Positions 9,280-18,304 of a stretch of 64,000 bases of DNA are shown here, piece by piece (within the stretch, counting starts at the first letter, position 1; every line of letters begins with the position of its first letter). Where the stretch lies: assembly GCF_035989265.1 (NCBI RefSeq), contig NZ_JAYKZX010000001.1:248001-312000 (forward strand), written 5' to 3'. The notes below the pieces were generated by a model. That model made no database searches. It was not told the DNA's origin and saw only the letters and a list, made by a program, of their open reading frames with translations. A program made the position numbers and the translations under genes. The stretch comes from Sphingobium sp. HWE2-09 (GTDB lineage Bacteria; Pseudomonadota; Alphaproteobacteria; Sphingomonadales; Sphingomonadaceae).

Positions 9280-9683
9280 TTCACTTTCTCCCTGCCCTCA
9301 CAGCACCGGCCGCCGAAGTGGCGGGGTGGGCGGCGAGAGGCGCGCGGAAGGCTTGGGCTATGAGGCGGGCCGCATCCGAAGGACCGAAACAAAGTGGAGG
9401 AGCCGGAACGGCTTGCGGCCCGACGGCCCAAGCCTAGAGAAAGCCGACGCCCACTCCGCCGCGCCGCGCGGTCGGCTACAAACGACATCACGGGGCCGCA
9501 GGCCTCGTGGCCGCCAACGACGCGAGGCGGCGTTCAGCGTTAGGGATCGTCATGCCGAAGGCGCCAAGACATCGCGCGCGATGGCTTGGTGGAGCGAAGC
9601 GGAATAGAGCCCGGCCGCCAAAGGCGGAACGCCCACTCTCCGGTCCCTTGTCGAACCGGTGGACCGCGCGCTAACCCAAGGGC
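9280..9683. other. GC-rich intergenic leader between ardC and the RM operon
   Basis: About 400 bases without a convincing gene. The segment is very GC-rich. It holds a long imperfect inverted repeat (9351-9373 with 9415-9433) described separately. It must contain the divergent promoters of ardC and the restriction-modification operon. A site for control by the modification enzyme or by the small HTH protein could lie here, but none can be pinpointed. Confidence 0.5.
9351..9433. repeat. Imperfect long-spaced inverted repeat upstream of ardC
   Basis: GCTTGGGC and GGGCCGC at 9351-9373 are matched in reverse by GCGGCCC and GCCCAAGC at 9415-9433, with about 41 bases between the arms and a small internal mismatch. 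It would form a stable stem in the ardC leader transcript or in single-stranded DNA. A role in ssDNA-promoter activity during conjugative entry is conceivable for an antirestriction gene but is speculation. Confidence 0.5.
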
Positions 9684-10379
9684 ATGGCGACCGACACGAA
9701 TCCCCCCGAGCTCTTCGATCCCCTTGCGGTGGAGAATATCGGTGTCACCCTCGCCGTCGAATTATTGGAGCAGCCTGTCCATGATCTAGCCTCGCTCCGC
9801 AAATTCAGCGGGGCGGGCATATACGCCCTTTATTATGGAGGCGAACTCGACGCCTACGCTACCCTCAAGGCGCTCGATCTGGCGGAAGGCGGCTCGCGCA
9901 TTCCCTTATATATTGGCAAAGCGGTACGGCGGAACGCGAAGAAGGGCTTCAGCGCCAAGCCAGTCACAGAGACAAAACTTTATGATCGCATCATGAAGCA
10001 CGCCGATTCCATTGCTCAAGCGGAAAATCTCGATCCATCCGATTTCCGGTGCCGCTATCTGGTGCTGAATGATGCCTACATAGGCCTGGCCGAAGCCGTC
10101 TTGATCGCCACCTTCCGTCCGGCATGGAACGGAATGGGCCTAGGAAGCAACGTGACGGGCGAACCACGAATGAAGGGCAAGGCCTCGGCCTGGGACTCGC
10201 TTCATCCTGGACGAAAGGGCCGTCCTCGCGGAACCATGGAAAGCGCTGCGGCCGCGGCCGCCATCATAGCCCAGGCCATCGCGGCACTAAGCGAAGCCCC
10301 CGAGGACGAGCGCACCGCGCTCATGATCGAGAAAATCCGTCGCCGCTCGCGCCCGGCCGCCGAGGGTCAGCATTCGTGA
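9684..10379 (+). CDS. Eco29kI-family GIY-YIG restriction endonuclease (first copy)
   Basis: A 231-aa nuclease of the GIY-YIG superfamily. GAGIYALYY supplies the first catalytic Tyr, IPLYIGKA the YIG element, KHADSI the His, GLAEAVLI the Glu and RPAWN the closing Asn, in the order described for Eco29kI. Eco29kI itself cuts CCGCGG; the specificity here is not known. The gene is first in a four-gene operon with vsr (40 bases downstream), a C5-methyltransferase and a second nuclease of the same family. The Ala/Arg-rich C-terminal tail (after residue 175) differs from the second copy. ATG at 9684; Shine-Dalgarno weak (AAGGGC). Confidence 0.87.
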   Translation: MATDTNPPELFDPLAVENIGVTLAVELLEQPVHDLASLRKFSGAGIYALYYGGELDAYATLKALDLAEGGSRIPLYIGKAVRRNAKKGFSAKPVTETKLYDRIMKHADSIAQAENLDPSDFRCRYLVLNDAYIGLAEAVLIATFRPAWNGMGLGSNVTGEPRMKGKASAWDSLHPGRKGRPRGTMESAAAAAAIIAQAIAALSEAPEDERTALMIEKIRRRSRPAAEGQHS

Positions 10380-10419
10380 GGATCATTCGGCCCCTATTCC
10401 CATCGGCCTTACAGTAATC

Positions 10420-10842
10420 GTGGTGGACACGCTCACCCCTATGGAGCGCGGCGCGCGCATGGCGCTGGTCAAGGGGCGGGACACGAAGCCGGAAATGATC
10501 GTGCGCAAAATGTTGCACGCCATGGGCTATCGCTACCGGCTCCAAGCCAAGGATTTGCCGGGCAAGCCCGACATCGTCTTCCGATCACGCCGCAAGGTCA
10601 TCTTCGTTCATGGCTGTTTTTGGCACCGCCATCCCGATCCAAATTGCAAGCTCGCCCGTCTTCCCAAGAGCCGCCTCGATTTTTGGAAGCCCAAGCTAGA
10701 GGCGAACGCCGCGCGCGACAGTCGCGCCGTGAAACGCTTGGAGGCGATGGGATGGAAAGTGTTGATCGTGTGGGAATGCGAGTTGCGCGAGCGAGAACAA
10801 TTAGGCAACAAGCTCAAACGATTCATCGGGGAGCAGACATGA
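10420..10842 (+). CDS. vsr: Very short patch repair endonuclease (Vsr)
   Basis: Vsr nicks next to T:G mismatches that arise when 5-methylcytosine deaminates, and usually sits beside the C5-methyltransferase whose damage it repairs. The 140-aa protein has the family core: GRDTKPEMIVRKMLHAMGYR, PGKPDIVFRSRRKVIFVHGC with the catalytic Asp, then FWHRHPDPNC and WKVLIVWECEL. It begins with GTG at 10420 (a second GTG follows at once) and overlaps the methyltransferase start by 4 bases (ATGA), so the two are coupled. The residues known to hold zinc (His/Cys around HGCFWHRH...C) are present. Confidence 0.93.
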   Translation: MVDTLTPMERGARMALVKGRDTKPEMIVRKMLHAMGYRYRLQAKDLPGKPDIVFRSRRKVIFVHGCFWHRHPDPNCKLARLPKSRLDFWKPKLEANAARDSRAVKRLEAMGWKVLIVWECELREREQLGNKLKRFIGEQT

Positions 10843-12014
10843 AGGCTATCGAACTATTCGCGGGCGCGGGCGGACTGGGGCTGGGCGTCACGCGCGCTGG
10901 CTTCAAGACCCTCGACGTTGTCGAATGGGATCGCTGGTGCTGCGACACGATCCGAGAAAACCGCAAGCGCGGCAACGCGGGCATGGGGCAGTGGCCCCTG
11001 CCCCGCGAAGGCGACATTCGCGATTTCTCGTTCACCAAGTTCGAGGGAAAGCTCGATCTGGTCACTGGCGGTCCGCCATGCCAGCCTTTCTCGCTGGGCG
11101 GCCGCCATCGCGCCCACCAGGACGATCGGGATATGTGGTCGGAAGCGGTCCGTGTTGTTCGCGAGACGAAGCCCAGCGCCTTCATTTTCGAGAATGTGAA
11201 GGGACTGACGCGGGAAACCTTCGCGACCTATTTCAGCTATATCTTCCTCCAACTGTCCTACCCTGAAATCGCCCTCAAGAAGGGCGAAAGCTGGTTGGAT
11301 CATCGCGCCCGGCTGGAACAGCATCACAGTTCCAACGGCAGTTCCGCCCTCTCCTATCAGGTCTTGCCCCCCAAGGTGCTGAATGCCGCGAACTTCGGCG
11401 TGCCGCAAAAGCGGGAGCGTGTTTTCTTCGTCGGCTTCCGTTCTGATATGGGCGTCAAATGGTCGTTCCCCGAGGAAACCCATTCCCGCGAGGCGCTGCT
11501 TTGGGATCAAGCCAAGGGCGACTATTGGGATCGTCACAAGATCGCGAAGCGGGATCGCCCTAGCCTTCCGGCCGTCGCTTCTCGCTTGGATGGGCGGCCG
11601 ACAGCTAAAGCATGGCGGACGACGCGCGACGCGCTGATTGGCCTCCCCGATCCCGAATTGTCTCCCCGCGCAAAATCCGAGTTCGCCGATCATCGCTATC
11701 AACCCGGCGCGCGAAGCTATCCGGGGCATACGGGTAGCCCGCTGGACGAACCCGCCAAGACCCTCAAGGCTGGCGTCCATGGCGTGCCAGGCGGCGAAAA
11801 CATGCTGCGGCGCCCGGATGGTTCGGTCCGCTATTTCACGATCCGCGAAAGCGCCAGATTGCAGACATTCCCGAACGAAATCGTCTTCCATGGCTCTTGG
11901 TCGGAAACGATGCGCCAGTTGGGCAATGCCGTGCCCGTTGATTTGGCCCACGCCATAGCCCAATCCGTCGCGCCCCATCTTAAGGCGGCGGCAAAGAAGG
12001 CTGGTCGGGCCTAA
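10839..12014 (+). CDS. DNA (cytosine-5-)-methyltransferase
   Basis: A 391-aa C5-methyltransferase that protects the operon's target site. Motif I ELFAGAGGLGLG binds AdoMet; motif IV GGPPCQPFSLGG (near residue 80) carries the catalytic Cys; motif VI is ENVKGL; motif VIII QKRERVFFVGF; motif X QLGNAVPVDLA. The variable target-recognition region lies between VIII and IX (about residues 215-320). ATG at 10839 overlaps the vsr stop (ATGA), and its own stop overlaps the next start (TAATG). I avoid the name dcm because the flanking nucleases are Eco29kI-like, which suggests a CCGCGG-like target rather than CCWGG. Confidence 0.94.
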   Translation: MKAIELFAGAGGLGLGVTRAGFKTLDVVEWDRWCCDTIRENRKRGNAGMGQWPLPREGDIRDFSFTKFEGKLDLVTGGPPCQPFSLGGRHRAHQDDRDMWSEAVRVVRETKPSAFIFENVKGLTRETFATYFSYIFLQLSYPEIALKKGESWLDHRARLEQHHSSNGSSALSYQVLPPKVLNAANFGVPQKRERVFFVGFRSDMGVKWSFPEETHSREALLWDQAKGDYWDRHKIAKRDRPSLPAVASRLDGRPTAKAWRTTRDALIGLPDPELSPRAKSEFADHRYQPGARSYPGHTGSPLDEPAKTLKAGVHGVPGGENMLRRPDGSVRYFTIRESARLQTFPNEIVFHGSWSETMRQLGNAVPVDLAHAIAQSVAPHLKAAAKKAGRA

Positions 12015-12640
12015 TGACGGAGGTCTATAACCCGCTCGACAAGGTCAATCTCGGTAAGTCAGTGGCGGACGCACTTCTCGCGCGCCCGGCGCAACCGCTC
12101 GCCGATATTCAATCGTTCGAGGGCGCTGGCATCTACGTTCTCTATTACAGAGGGCCGCATCCCAGCTATGCGCCTCTAGCAGAGGCGAACGCGGACGAAG
12201 CGAAATGGCCTATCTACATCGGCAAGGCGATACCGTCTGGCGGACGGAAAGGCGCCAGCCTGTCGGCCAGCGCCCGAGGGACGGCCCTCTACAAGCGATT
12301 GGCCGATCACCGTGATAGCATCAAGGAAGTTGAAGCGGGGTCAGGCTCGCTCTCGGTCGCAGATTTCGATGCCCGCTATCTCACGGTCGATGACATTTGG
12401 ATTCCGCTCGGCGAAAGCCTTCTGATTGCACGCTTCCGACCAATTTGGAACATCGCCCTCGACGGTTTCGGCAATCATGATCCTGGTAAGGGAAGATACA
12501 GTGGCCTCCGCCCCCTCTGGGACCATTTCCATCCTGGACGGCCTTGGGCCGATCGGTGCGCTGGTAGAAGTGAAACGAGCGTAGAAATTGTGCAACGCGT
12601 CGCCGACTTTCTTTCAGCACACCCCATCGAGCATTATTAA
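12014..12640 (+). CDS. Eco29kI-family GIY-YIG restriction endonuclease (second copy)
   Basis: A 208-aa paralogue of the first nuclease in this operon. It keeps the same catalytic series: GAGIYVLYY, WPIYIGKA, DHRDSI, PLGESLLI and RPIWN. Outside these boxes the sequences differ clearly. The C-terminal part here (LRPLWDHFHPGRPWADRCAG) aligns with SAWDSLHPGRKGRPRG of the first copy. The start overlaps the methyltransferase stop by one base. Two full-length nucleases of one family around a single methyltransferase is unusual: they may form a heterodimer, have related specificities covered by one methylase, or represent a replaced and a resident enzyme. Confidence 0.85.
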   Translation: MTEVYNPLDKVNLGKSVADALLARPAQPLADIQSFEGAGIYVLYYRGPHPSYAPLAEANADEAKWPIYIGKAIPSGGRKGASLSASARGTALYKRLADHRDSIKEVEAGSGSLSVADFDARYLTVDDIWIPLGESLLIARFRPIWNIALDGFGNHDPGKGRYSGLRPLWDHFHPGRPWADRCAGRSETSVEIVQRVADFLSAHPIEHY

Positions 12641-12674
12641 AACAGATTTCATATAATAATTACCACAAATAATA

Positions 12675-13901
12675 TTATTCATATGACCACTGATCGCACA
12701 TGATCTCTTTCGCAACAAATGCGGAAGCAAAACAGCAAACTTTGTGAAGTCGGTCATCTTTTTCGATGCCGCAGTCATCGGCAACTGCTTTTATACAAAG
12801 AAACTCGGGAGCAGCAGCGTGAGGATAGCGGCAGGCGTAATAGAAACCGTAAGATTCCATATCAACTCCCCCCACGCTTTCATTCAAAGATTTTACGCTT
12901 CCAAGCACATCGTGATCGCCAATCACAGCCGATCCAGAAGCGAAGGGAATAAGCTTAAAAGACGGCTTGAGTATTTCACCATTACTCAGAATAGCCATCT
13001 CTGCCGCCAGGCGACTTTCGCTTTTCAATCCATGCTCAACGATGTCGCGTGCGATGCGGTGAATAGCGGAATTTCTGATAGAAATCGGTTCGGGGCGTGC
13101 ATACAACCGCGAAACTGACTCGTTCGGCTTCCACTTGCCATAGTCCCAATCAAGTGCCATCTCGGCGAATAAAATATCTCCGAATTCAGCTTTTTTAGGT
13201 ATCCCGCCACAAAATCCCGTCATTATTGCGAGCTTCGGACGCAATTGGCAAATCAGACCCTGTGCTTCAGATGCCGCAGATGGCTGACCCGCGCGACCTA
13301 TTGCAAAACATGCGCCTTTGCGAGGCTTGCCGCTCAAATCGGTGAAGAAAAAGGTACCCAGCCCTGGAATTTGAGGATGTTCGCTGATCTCGAATAAATC
13401 ACGATATGGCGATAATTCCTTGTCCAGCGCCGTAAATATAAGAGCATCATAGTCATATCGAGTTAACAATGCGCTAGATTTTGATTTAATAGCATTCTCA
13501 GCGTACAGTGTCCGATCACTAAGCTGTTTTTTCCAATCATCATCTCCATCTACTTCCCGCAATACGGCCATCAGGTGCGGACCAATATTGTTATTCACTA
13601 AATCCAAAGCATCAGCGTCCCGCGTTATGCCGATCAAATTTGAAGGCACCAGCATTGGAGAGCCTGCAAACAGCTCCTCCAAAATGCCTTCGATCACGCT
13701 AAAGCCGACGTTTCCTCGACCCTTTACGTTTGGGATAGTCAGATCAACGACGGCAAAATCATATAAAGTTCCGGTCAGTTTCTCGCGGGTACGAATGCCA
13801 TCTACGGCTTCGCAGATGATAGCGTGCGGGACGGCACCTAGGATCACATCCTTAATCTGCGATCGAACTTCGTCACGGTCGTGAACTACCAAAACTCTCA
13901 T
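12675..13901 (-). CDS. dtcC: DtcC-like effector: receiver domain fused to nucleosidase (Detocs)
   Basis: A 408-aa protein. Residues 1-130 resemble a response-regulator receiver domain (acidic pocket near MRVLVVHDRD, phospho-acceptor Asp in FAVVDLTIP, about residue 53). Residues about 145-400 form a purine nucleoside phosphorylase/MTAN-like domain: DALIFTALDKELSPY, IMTGFCGGIPKKAEFGDILF, VGGVDMESYGFYYA and KAVADDCG. This architecture matches DtcC of Detocs, which on phosphorylation cleaves ATP at the adenine and stops phage growth. The gene follows the receiver-only dtcB with the TAG stop directly abutting its ATG, and is last in the operon. Function is inferred from architecture and gene order. 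Confidence 0.86.
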   Translation of the reverse strand: MRVLVVHDRDEVRSQIKDVILGAVPHAIICEAVDGIRTREKLTGTLYDFAVVDLTIPNVKGRGNVGFSVIEGILEELFAGSPMLVPSNLIGITRDADALDLVNNNIGPHLMAVLREVDGDDDWKKQLSDRTLYAENAIKSKSSALLTRYDYDALIFTALDKELSPYRDLFEISEHPQIPGLGTFFFTDLSGKPRKGACFAIGRAGQPSAASEAQGLICQLRPKLAIMTGFCGGIPKKAEFGDILFAEMALDWDYGKWKPNESVSRLYARPEPISIRNSAIHRIARDIVEHGLKSESRLAAEMAILSNGEILKPSFKLIPFASGSAVIGDHDVLGSVKSLNESVGGVDMESYGFYYACRYPHAAAPEFLCIKAVADDCGIEKDDRLHKVCCFASAFVAKEIMCDQWSYE

Positions 13902-14366
13902 CTATCTCTTCCACGCTTCAAGAAATTTGAGCAAATCCGCTTGCCAACCTATTGGACCATATCGGACACATCCGAGATAGCTATCTCCTAACCAATCATA
14001 GGCCAGTTGGTCGACGTCCTCCAAATTCATGATCGCATTGTCAAATCGATCAGGATCTTGAAAGCTGTCGAAACCAGTAACTAATATCGTAGGGATGGAA
14101 ATTTGCATGAGGTGCATTCTCTCCAGAATGTCGATACCACCCATGGTAGCATGCCCAGAGCTATAATCGAACGCACCTGACGCTGAGATATCCATAGAGA
14201 TATCTAGTAAAATAAGAGACCATCCCCCATTCATCACGGCATCTTCAGCATCATTCAAATTTTCTACACGAGTAACGCAATATTTACTTTTCAATACAGT
14301 GAGTAGAGACGCAGAAATATCTGCAAATTTCTCACTAACATCCTCGACAACGAGAATCTTATTCAT
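13902..14366 (-). CDS. dtcB: DtcB-like stand-alone receiver domain protein (Detocs)
   Basis: A 154-aa single receiver domain: KILVVEDVSEKFADI supplies the acidic pocket (Glu8, Asp9), LILLDISMD the phospho-acceptor Asp (about residue 55) and IPTILVTGFDS the conserved Thr. There is no output domain. In Detocs, DtcB acts as a phosphate buffer that prevents accidental activation of DtcC. The ATG overlaps the dtcA stop (ATGA) and its stop touches the dtcC start, so the three genes form one tightly coupled operon. The loop after the Asp (residues 60-75) is longer than usual. No DNA-binding part is present. Confidence 0.85.
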   Translation of the reverse strand: MNKILVVEDVSEKFADISASLLTVLKSKYCVTRVENLNDAEDAVMNGGWSLILLDISMDISASGAFDYSSGHATMGGIDILERMHLMQISIPTILVTGFDSFQDPDRFDNAIMNLEDVDQLAYDWLGDSYLGCVRYGPIGWQADLLKFLEAWKR

Positions 14367-17300
14367 GAATCAACACCAGCTTCAAGGCCAAACGCACTCA
14401 GCGGTATGGCTACGTGATATGAACCCAACCGCTTAAAGAAATGTAGAACTAACGGTTCACGCGCCGTGGATGATGCCAGGTACGCCAACTTCTTGGTTCC
14501 GCTTTTCCCTTCGCCGAAGAGGCTATCCTGAAGAGTTTTATATGGGTGCCCCTGCACTTCCTGGCGATCCACGGTATCACTGCGGGCGAGATTAGATGCG
14601 ATAACATGCCCGTCCTTTACAAAATAACGCAATTTAGCGGCGGACAATCCAGCATGCTTTATGGCGTTCCGAGCCAATTCGCTCAGCAGATCGTAAAAAT
14701 GTCGAATTTTATCCGGGCCGAACGATTGGTTATGGACCACCGATGGCAACCCTCGCAGCCTTAAGTCACCTCTGCTGATTTGAGCCTTGTACCGTTCTTC
14801 AACGGCGGCGAATATTTCCGCAGCTGTCAGCGACGTAGTTCGCGCTATTATTGGAACTTTGAACCACTCTTCAATTTCGATGGCGCGCCGCGATATCGCG
14901 CTGCTAAGCGCTTGGGACGTACGAACGACGTCCTCCTCGTCTTCACCCAATCCTATTAATCGGGATGCCTCGTTTTGGATCGTCGCGTCCAAACACGGGG
15001 CCAAGTTGTCTCTAAGAGACTGTCGAACTCCTACTAACTGCTTCTCTAGTCTAACCTTCAACCATTCGAATACCAAATCTATCAACATATCTAAGTTTGA
15101 AACATCCCTACCCTTTTCAATAAGTCCATTCATAGAACTTTTATCCGGGATGAGGTCGAACAAAGCTTTCTGCTTATCCTTTCGCTTGGTGTGCATTTCA
15201 GCATCAAGCCATTTTTGGATATCTGAGTATATGGGCCGTTCGAATTGCTTGACGTATTCGACGATTGACGCTTTTGGTACATTAAGGATTATACCCTCTT
15301 TGATCGTTCCGATCGAGTTAGCAAATTCCCTTCGAAATGCATCATGTCGAATACGAACAGATAATATCGATTCGATACCGGCAGTAGGATGAGTAAGAAA
15401 GGTTTCAACGATCTGGCAGATCGTCATCGTCAACGGCCAATCTATATTTTTAACCTCGTATTCCACACTGGCGCCGTTTGCGAATGGATAATTTGAAACT
15501 CTTTCCTGACCTAACAGGGACAGTTCATCGCCTACGGCATCAGAGATCGCCTCATGGGCCGTGAAGGTGTCACGAACACGAGTGTTAGTATCTATCTTCA
15601 ACGAAGCCCACGGAATTTCGAATTGCCGTGCACCAATACTCATACGGGATAGCGTTGCGGTTAGCGCCTCTTCTTCCTGAATGAGAACTTCTTCAGAAAG
15701 CAAGTTGTTGAAAAATCCGAATTTTTGAACAGACACTTCAAGAAGGACTATTCTGAGTGAAATTGCAGCCGTGTAATTGTCCGCCAATCGAAGTTTCATG
15801 ATCGTTTCTGGCGTCAATACTATTCTTATAAAAGCAAGAGAATTTTCTTTAAATTCTAAAAACAACCATTCAGCAAAGTCCTCAATCGACTTTTGTCGAG
15901 CCAATGGTTCAACGGCCAACCGCAACGCCACGGATTCTCGTAGGAATTCTTCGAGCTGCCGAAGTAATAAGACATATATTCCTGCTGCACTTCCTCTCAA
16001 CGGCATGATCCCGACCGTTTTCAGAACGTCATCAAGCCATCCCCAGTCCAATCCGGAGAGATAGCGCGGATGCACCCAAATCGGGAATGCCGACCTTGCT
16101 TGCTCGCTCCAGGCATTCAGGCGCCCCTCGAACTGTAAGCGCGCCAACGTCCAATTAGTTGAATTAATCCATATCCGGTCACTTCGCTTCTCCCCGTCAC
16201 TTCCGACCGCCTCTGCGACGAAGGATTCCATTGTGGCGGTGGACACCGCACCAGGAAGGGCATCTGTTTGAATGGCCTTAAATCCGCCGGGCGCTAACAA
16301 GCTTAGCGGCGTGATCGCTCCAAATATTAATGTTCCGCGCAATCTGGATAACGATTCGTTTTCGTCGCCGTCGCGGCTAAATAGAAATAATGAGCGGCAG
16401 ACAAAATCCACGATGCTCGCACACCGTAAGACAGCATAGCGCTTTCTGAAAGCATCTAGCTCCTCAAAATCGGATGGATCAGGATATCGAGACCAACGCA
16501 CCCGAACTAGCGCGGCCATCATAGGAGATGCCGATTTTAGATCAGGCTCGACCCTCTCCGATACGTCGATAATCTTTTCAATAATCTTTCGATCATCTTT
16601 ATCCTTATCGAACTTAACACCCAAAATTTGCATTGGAACTTTAGCAATGGGCAGCGAAATTCCATCAATTATATCGCAAAGCTGCTTCAATCTATGACCA
16701 GGAAAAACTTCCGCGATCGATTTTAGAATACCGATCTGCTCCGCCGTGACGCTAATCTTCTGAGCGACGTATCGCTCAATTTCGTATGTGAGATATTCGA
16801 GAGCATCATACGGATGGCTCAACAATCCGATATACGCCCTTACGGCCAAGTTAGGCGCACCAGAAAGGTGCGGCTCTAATAGAAATTTAATTAATCTACG
16901 CTCGTACAGGCAATGTTTATCCTTCGGAACAACATGAAGAAGAAGTTGCTCAATGACGTTATCGTTTGGCAAATTAACGTGAAAATATACAACTGGATAC
17001 AATAGTCTGTTTTTTGTCCATGCAGACGTCATGTTTTTATTTAGAAATTCACGTATCGCGTTATCTGAATAAGAATGCAGCGCAGCATACAAACGCATCG
17101 ACGCCATAGCCTGCTGATCTGCAGGGGCAAACTCAGCAAAAGTATTTTTATTTTTTCCGCTTCGTTGTGAATACCTAACCCAGACGCAACAGAGTCAAAG
17201 GCTGTCCAATTATCGATCCTCTCCCGATTTTCGATAATGTACCAGCTAACGAGTTTCAGATAGTTCGTCTCAAGCGTAAGATGAGTGCCTTCCCACATCG

Positions 17301-17529
17301 AAGCAATTTGCCCAATATGAGTTCTAGTCAGAGGCAGCGCTTGCGCAAACGAACCGCTCGGCACTTTTAAAGAGCGCGTGCGGAGGAATGAATTAATTAC
17401 TCCAAGCTTAGAGTTTGGAGCGGCAACAAGATGGCGATGGATTGCAGCTATCACCTCGGAGGTGGAACTGTTCCCCCTCATCACACCTGCAATAGCGTTA
17501 GTTATCCCTTTTTTCCGCGGCGTTGCCAC
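14363..17529 (-). pseudogene. dtcA: DtcA-like sensor histidine kinase-type ATPase (Detocs), one-base frame break
   Basis: DtcA is the sensor of Detocs. The main frame (14363-17107) gives 914 aa. Its last 120 residues form a divergent HATPase domain: the N-box ELARNAIKHAG and a late EGKSGTKKLAYLA. The long helical N-terminal part is probably the sensor. Coding continues upstream of the ATG at 17107: the in-frame peptide FAEFAPADQQ joins, with one missing base in an A-run near 17150-17156, to an overlapping frame that starts with GTG at 17529 behind a GGGGGAG Shine-Dalgarno. The full protein would have about 1055 aa. I could not identify the phosphorylated His. A genuine start at 17107 is the alternative. 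Confidence 0.78.
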
Positions 17530-17743
17530 CGATATCTCCCCCGTTGCAATTTGGACGATCTATCCTGCGCCGCGCTCCGTTTCAACAGCGCCCGGCAATA
17601 AAAAGGGGCTGATTAGCTGGTCGCGGAATGGCGGCTTTGGCAGTTAAATTGCTAAAGCGGATAAAAATGTCAGCAGCCGTTACGAAGCCTGCTTTCGATC
17701 ACTCGGGCGTCAACTTGGCAAAGCTGCTACGCCTCCGCTAACC

Positions 17744-18265
17744 TCACTCTATGTCGGCAAGCCAGTCCACACAGACGCCGAAGCCGTAATTAGCCGTCTC
17801 GCAGACGCAACCCGGCGGCGGCATTATATAGGCATCATTTGCCTTGGTATGCTGCCCTTCGAGCGACCAGCAGACCGGGCATTCCTTGTTCAGAATGTCG
17901 TATTTGAAATCACCCTTCCACGCGGACACCTCGGCCATTTCCTTGGCCGTATTCCTGACCGTCCTGTATCGGGCCATGATGAAATAGGCCCTGAGCATGA
18001 CGAGTTCGTGGGCTTCCAAGGGCCGCATCAACCCGGCTTCGGTCAAATCGTCATATGCAGCACGGGAGAGAAACGCATTGGAGCGCAGACTGAGAGCCTT
18101 CTTCTCCTCCTTGGTCAGTTGCTCGCCCTCTTTGCGATACCGGGTAGTCGTCAAACAGGGATGCTCGACCAGGTCAAAGGTCATCATCTCGGCGATCGTC
18201 TTGGCGGCATGCGGCTTGACAAGCCCCAGAGCCTCCACAGCACTATCGATAGCGATCACCAGCAT
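17744..18265 (-). CDS. Unknown 173-aa protein with C-terminal Cys cluster
   Basis: I do not recognise this family. The N-terminal 125 residues look helical (KEMAEVSAWKGDFKYDI). The C-terminus carries CPVCWSLEGQ, then PPPGCVCE and GVCVDW, a five-Cys pattern (Cys129, 132, 153, 155, 165) that could bind zinc. The CPxC-x-LxGQ...PPPGCxC layout faintly recalls the C-terminus of phage SPP1 gp7/Mu F-type minor head proteins, though nothing else supports a phage origin. It is the last gene of a three-gene minus-strand cassette, 39 bases after the DUF2971 gene. Its role is unknown; the position next to Detocs suggests defence. Confidence 0.72.
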   Translation of the reverse strand: MLVIAIDSAVEALGLVKPHAAKTIAEMMTFDLVEHPCLTTTRYRKEGEQLTKEEKKALSLRSNAFLSRAAYDDLTEAGLMRPLEAHELVMLRAYFIMARYRTVRNTAKEMAEVSAWKGDFKYDILNKECPVCWSLEGQHTKANDAYIMPPPGCVCETANYGFGVCVDWLADIE

Positions 18266-18304
18266 ATATCACCCGGCTCCATGTCCTTATAAGCGGTCAT
18301 GCGC

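Noticed and set aside
10854..11978. A 374-codon minus-strand open frame
   Set aside because: It is the antisense shadow of the C5-methyltransferase gene, whose motifs I-X are unmistakable.
10839..12014. Calling the methyltransferase Dcm (CCWGG-specific) because Vsr is adjacent
   Set aside because: The flanking nucleases are Eco29kI-like, which suggests a CCGCGG-type target. Specificity cannot be read from the sequence alone.
17143..17160. Programmed frameshifting in dtcA at the A-run
   Set aside because: The zero-frame codons GAA AAA ATA do not form the standard slippery pattern, and no downstream stem is evident. A one-base deletion is simpler.
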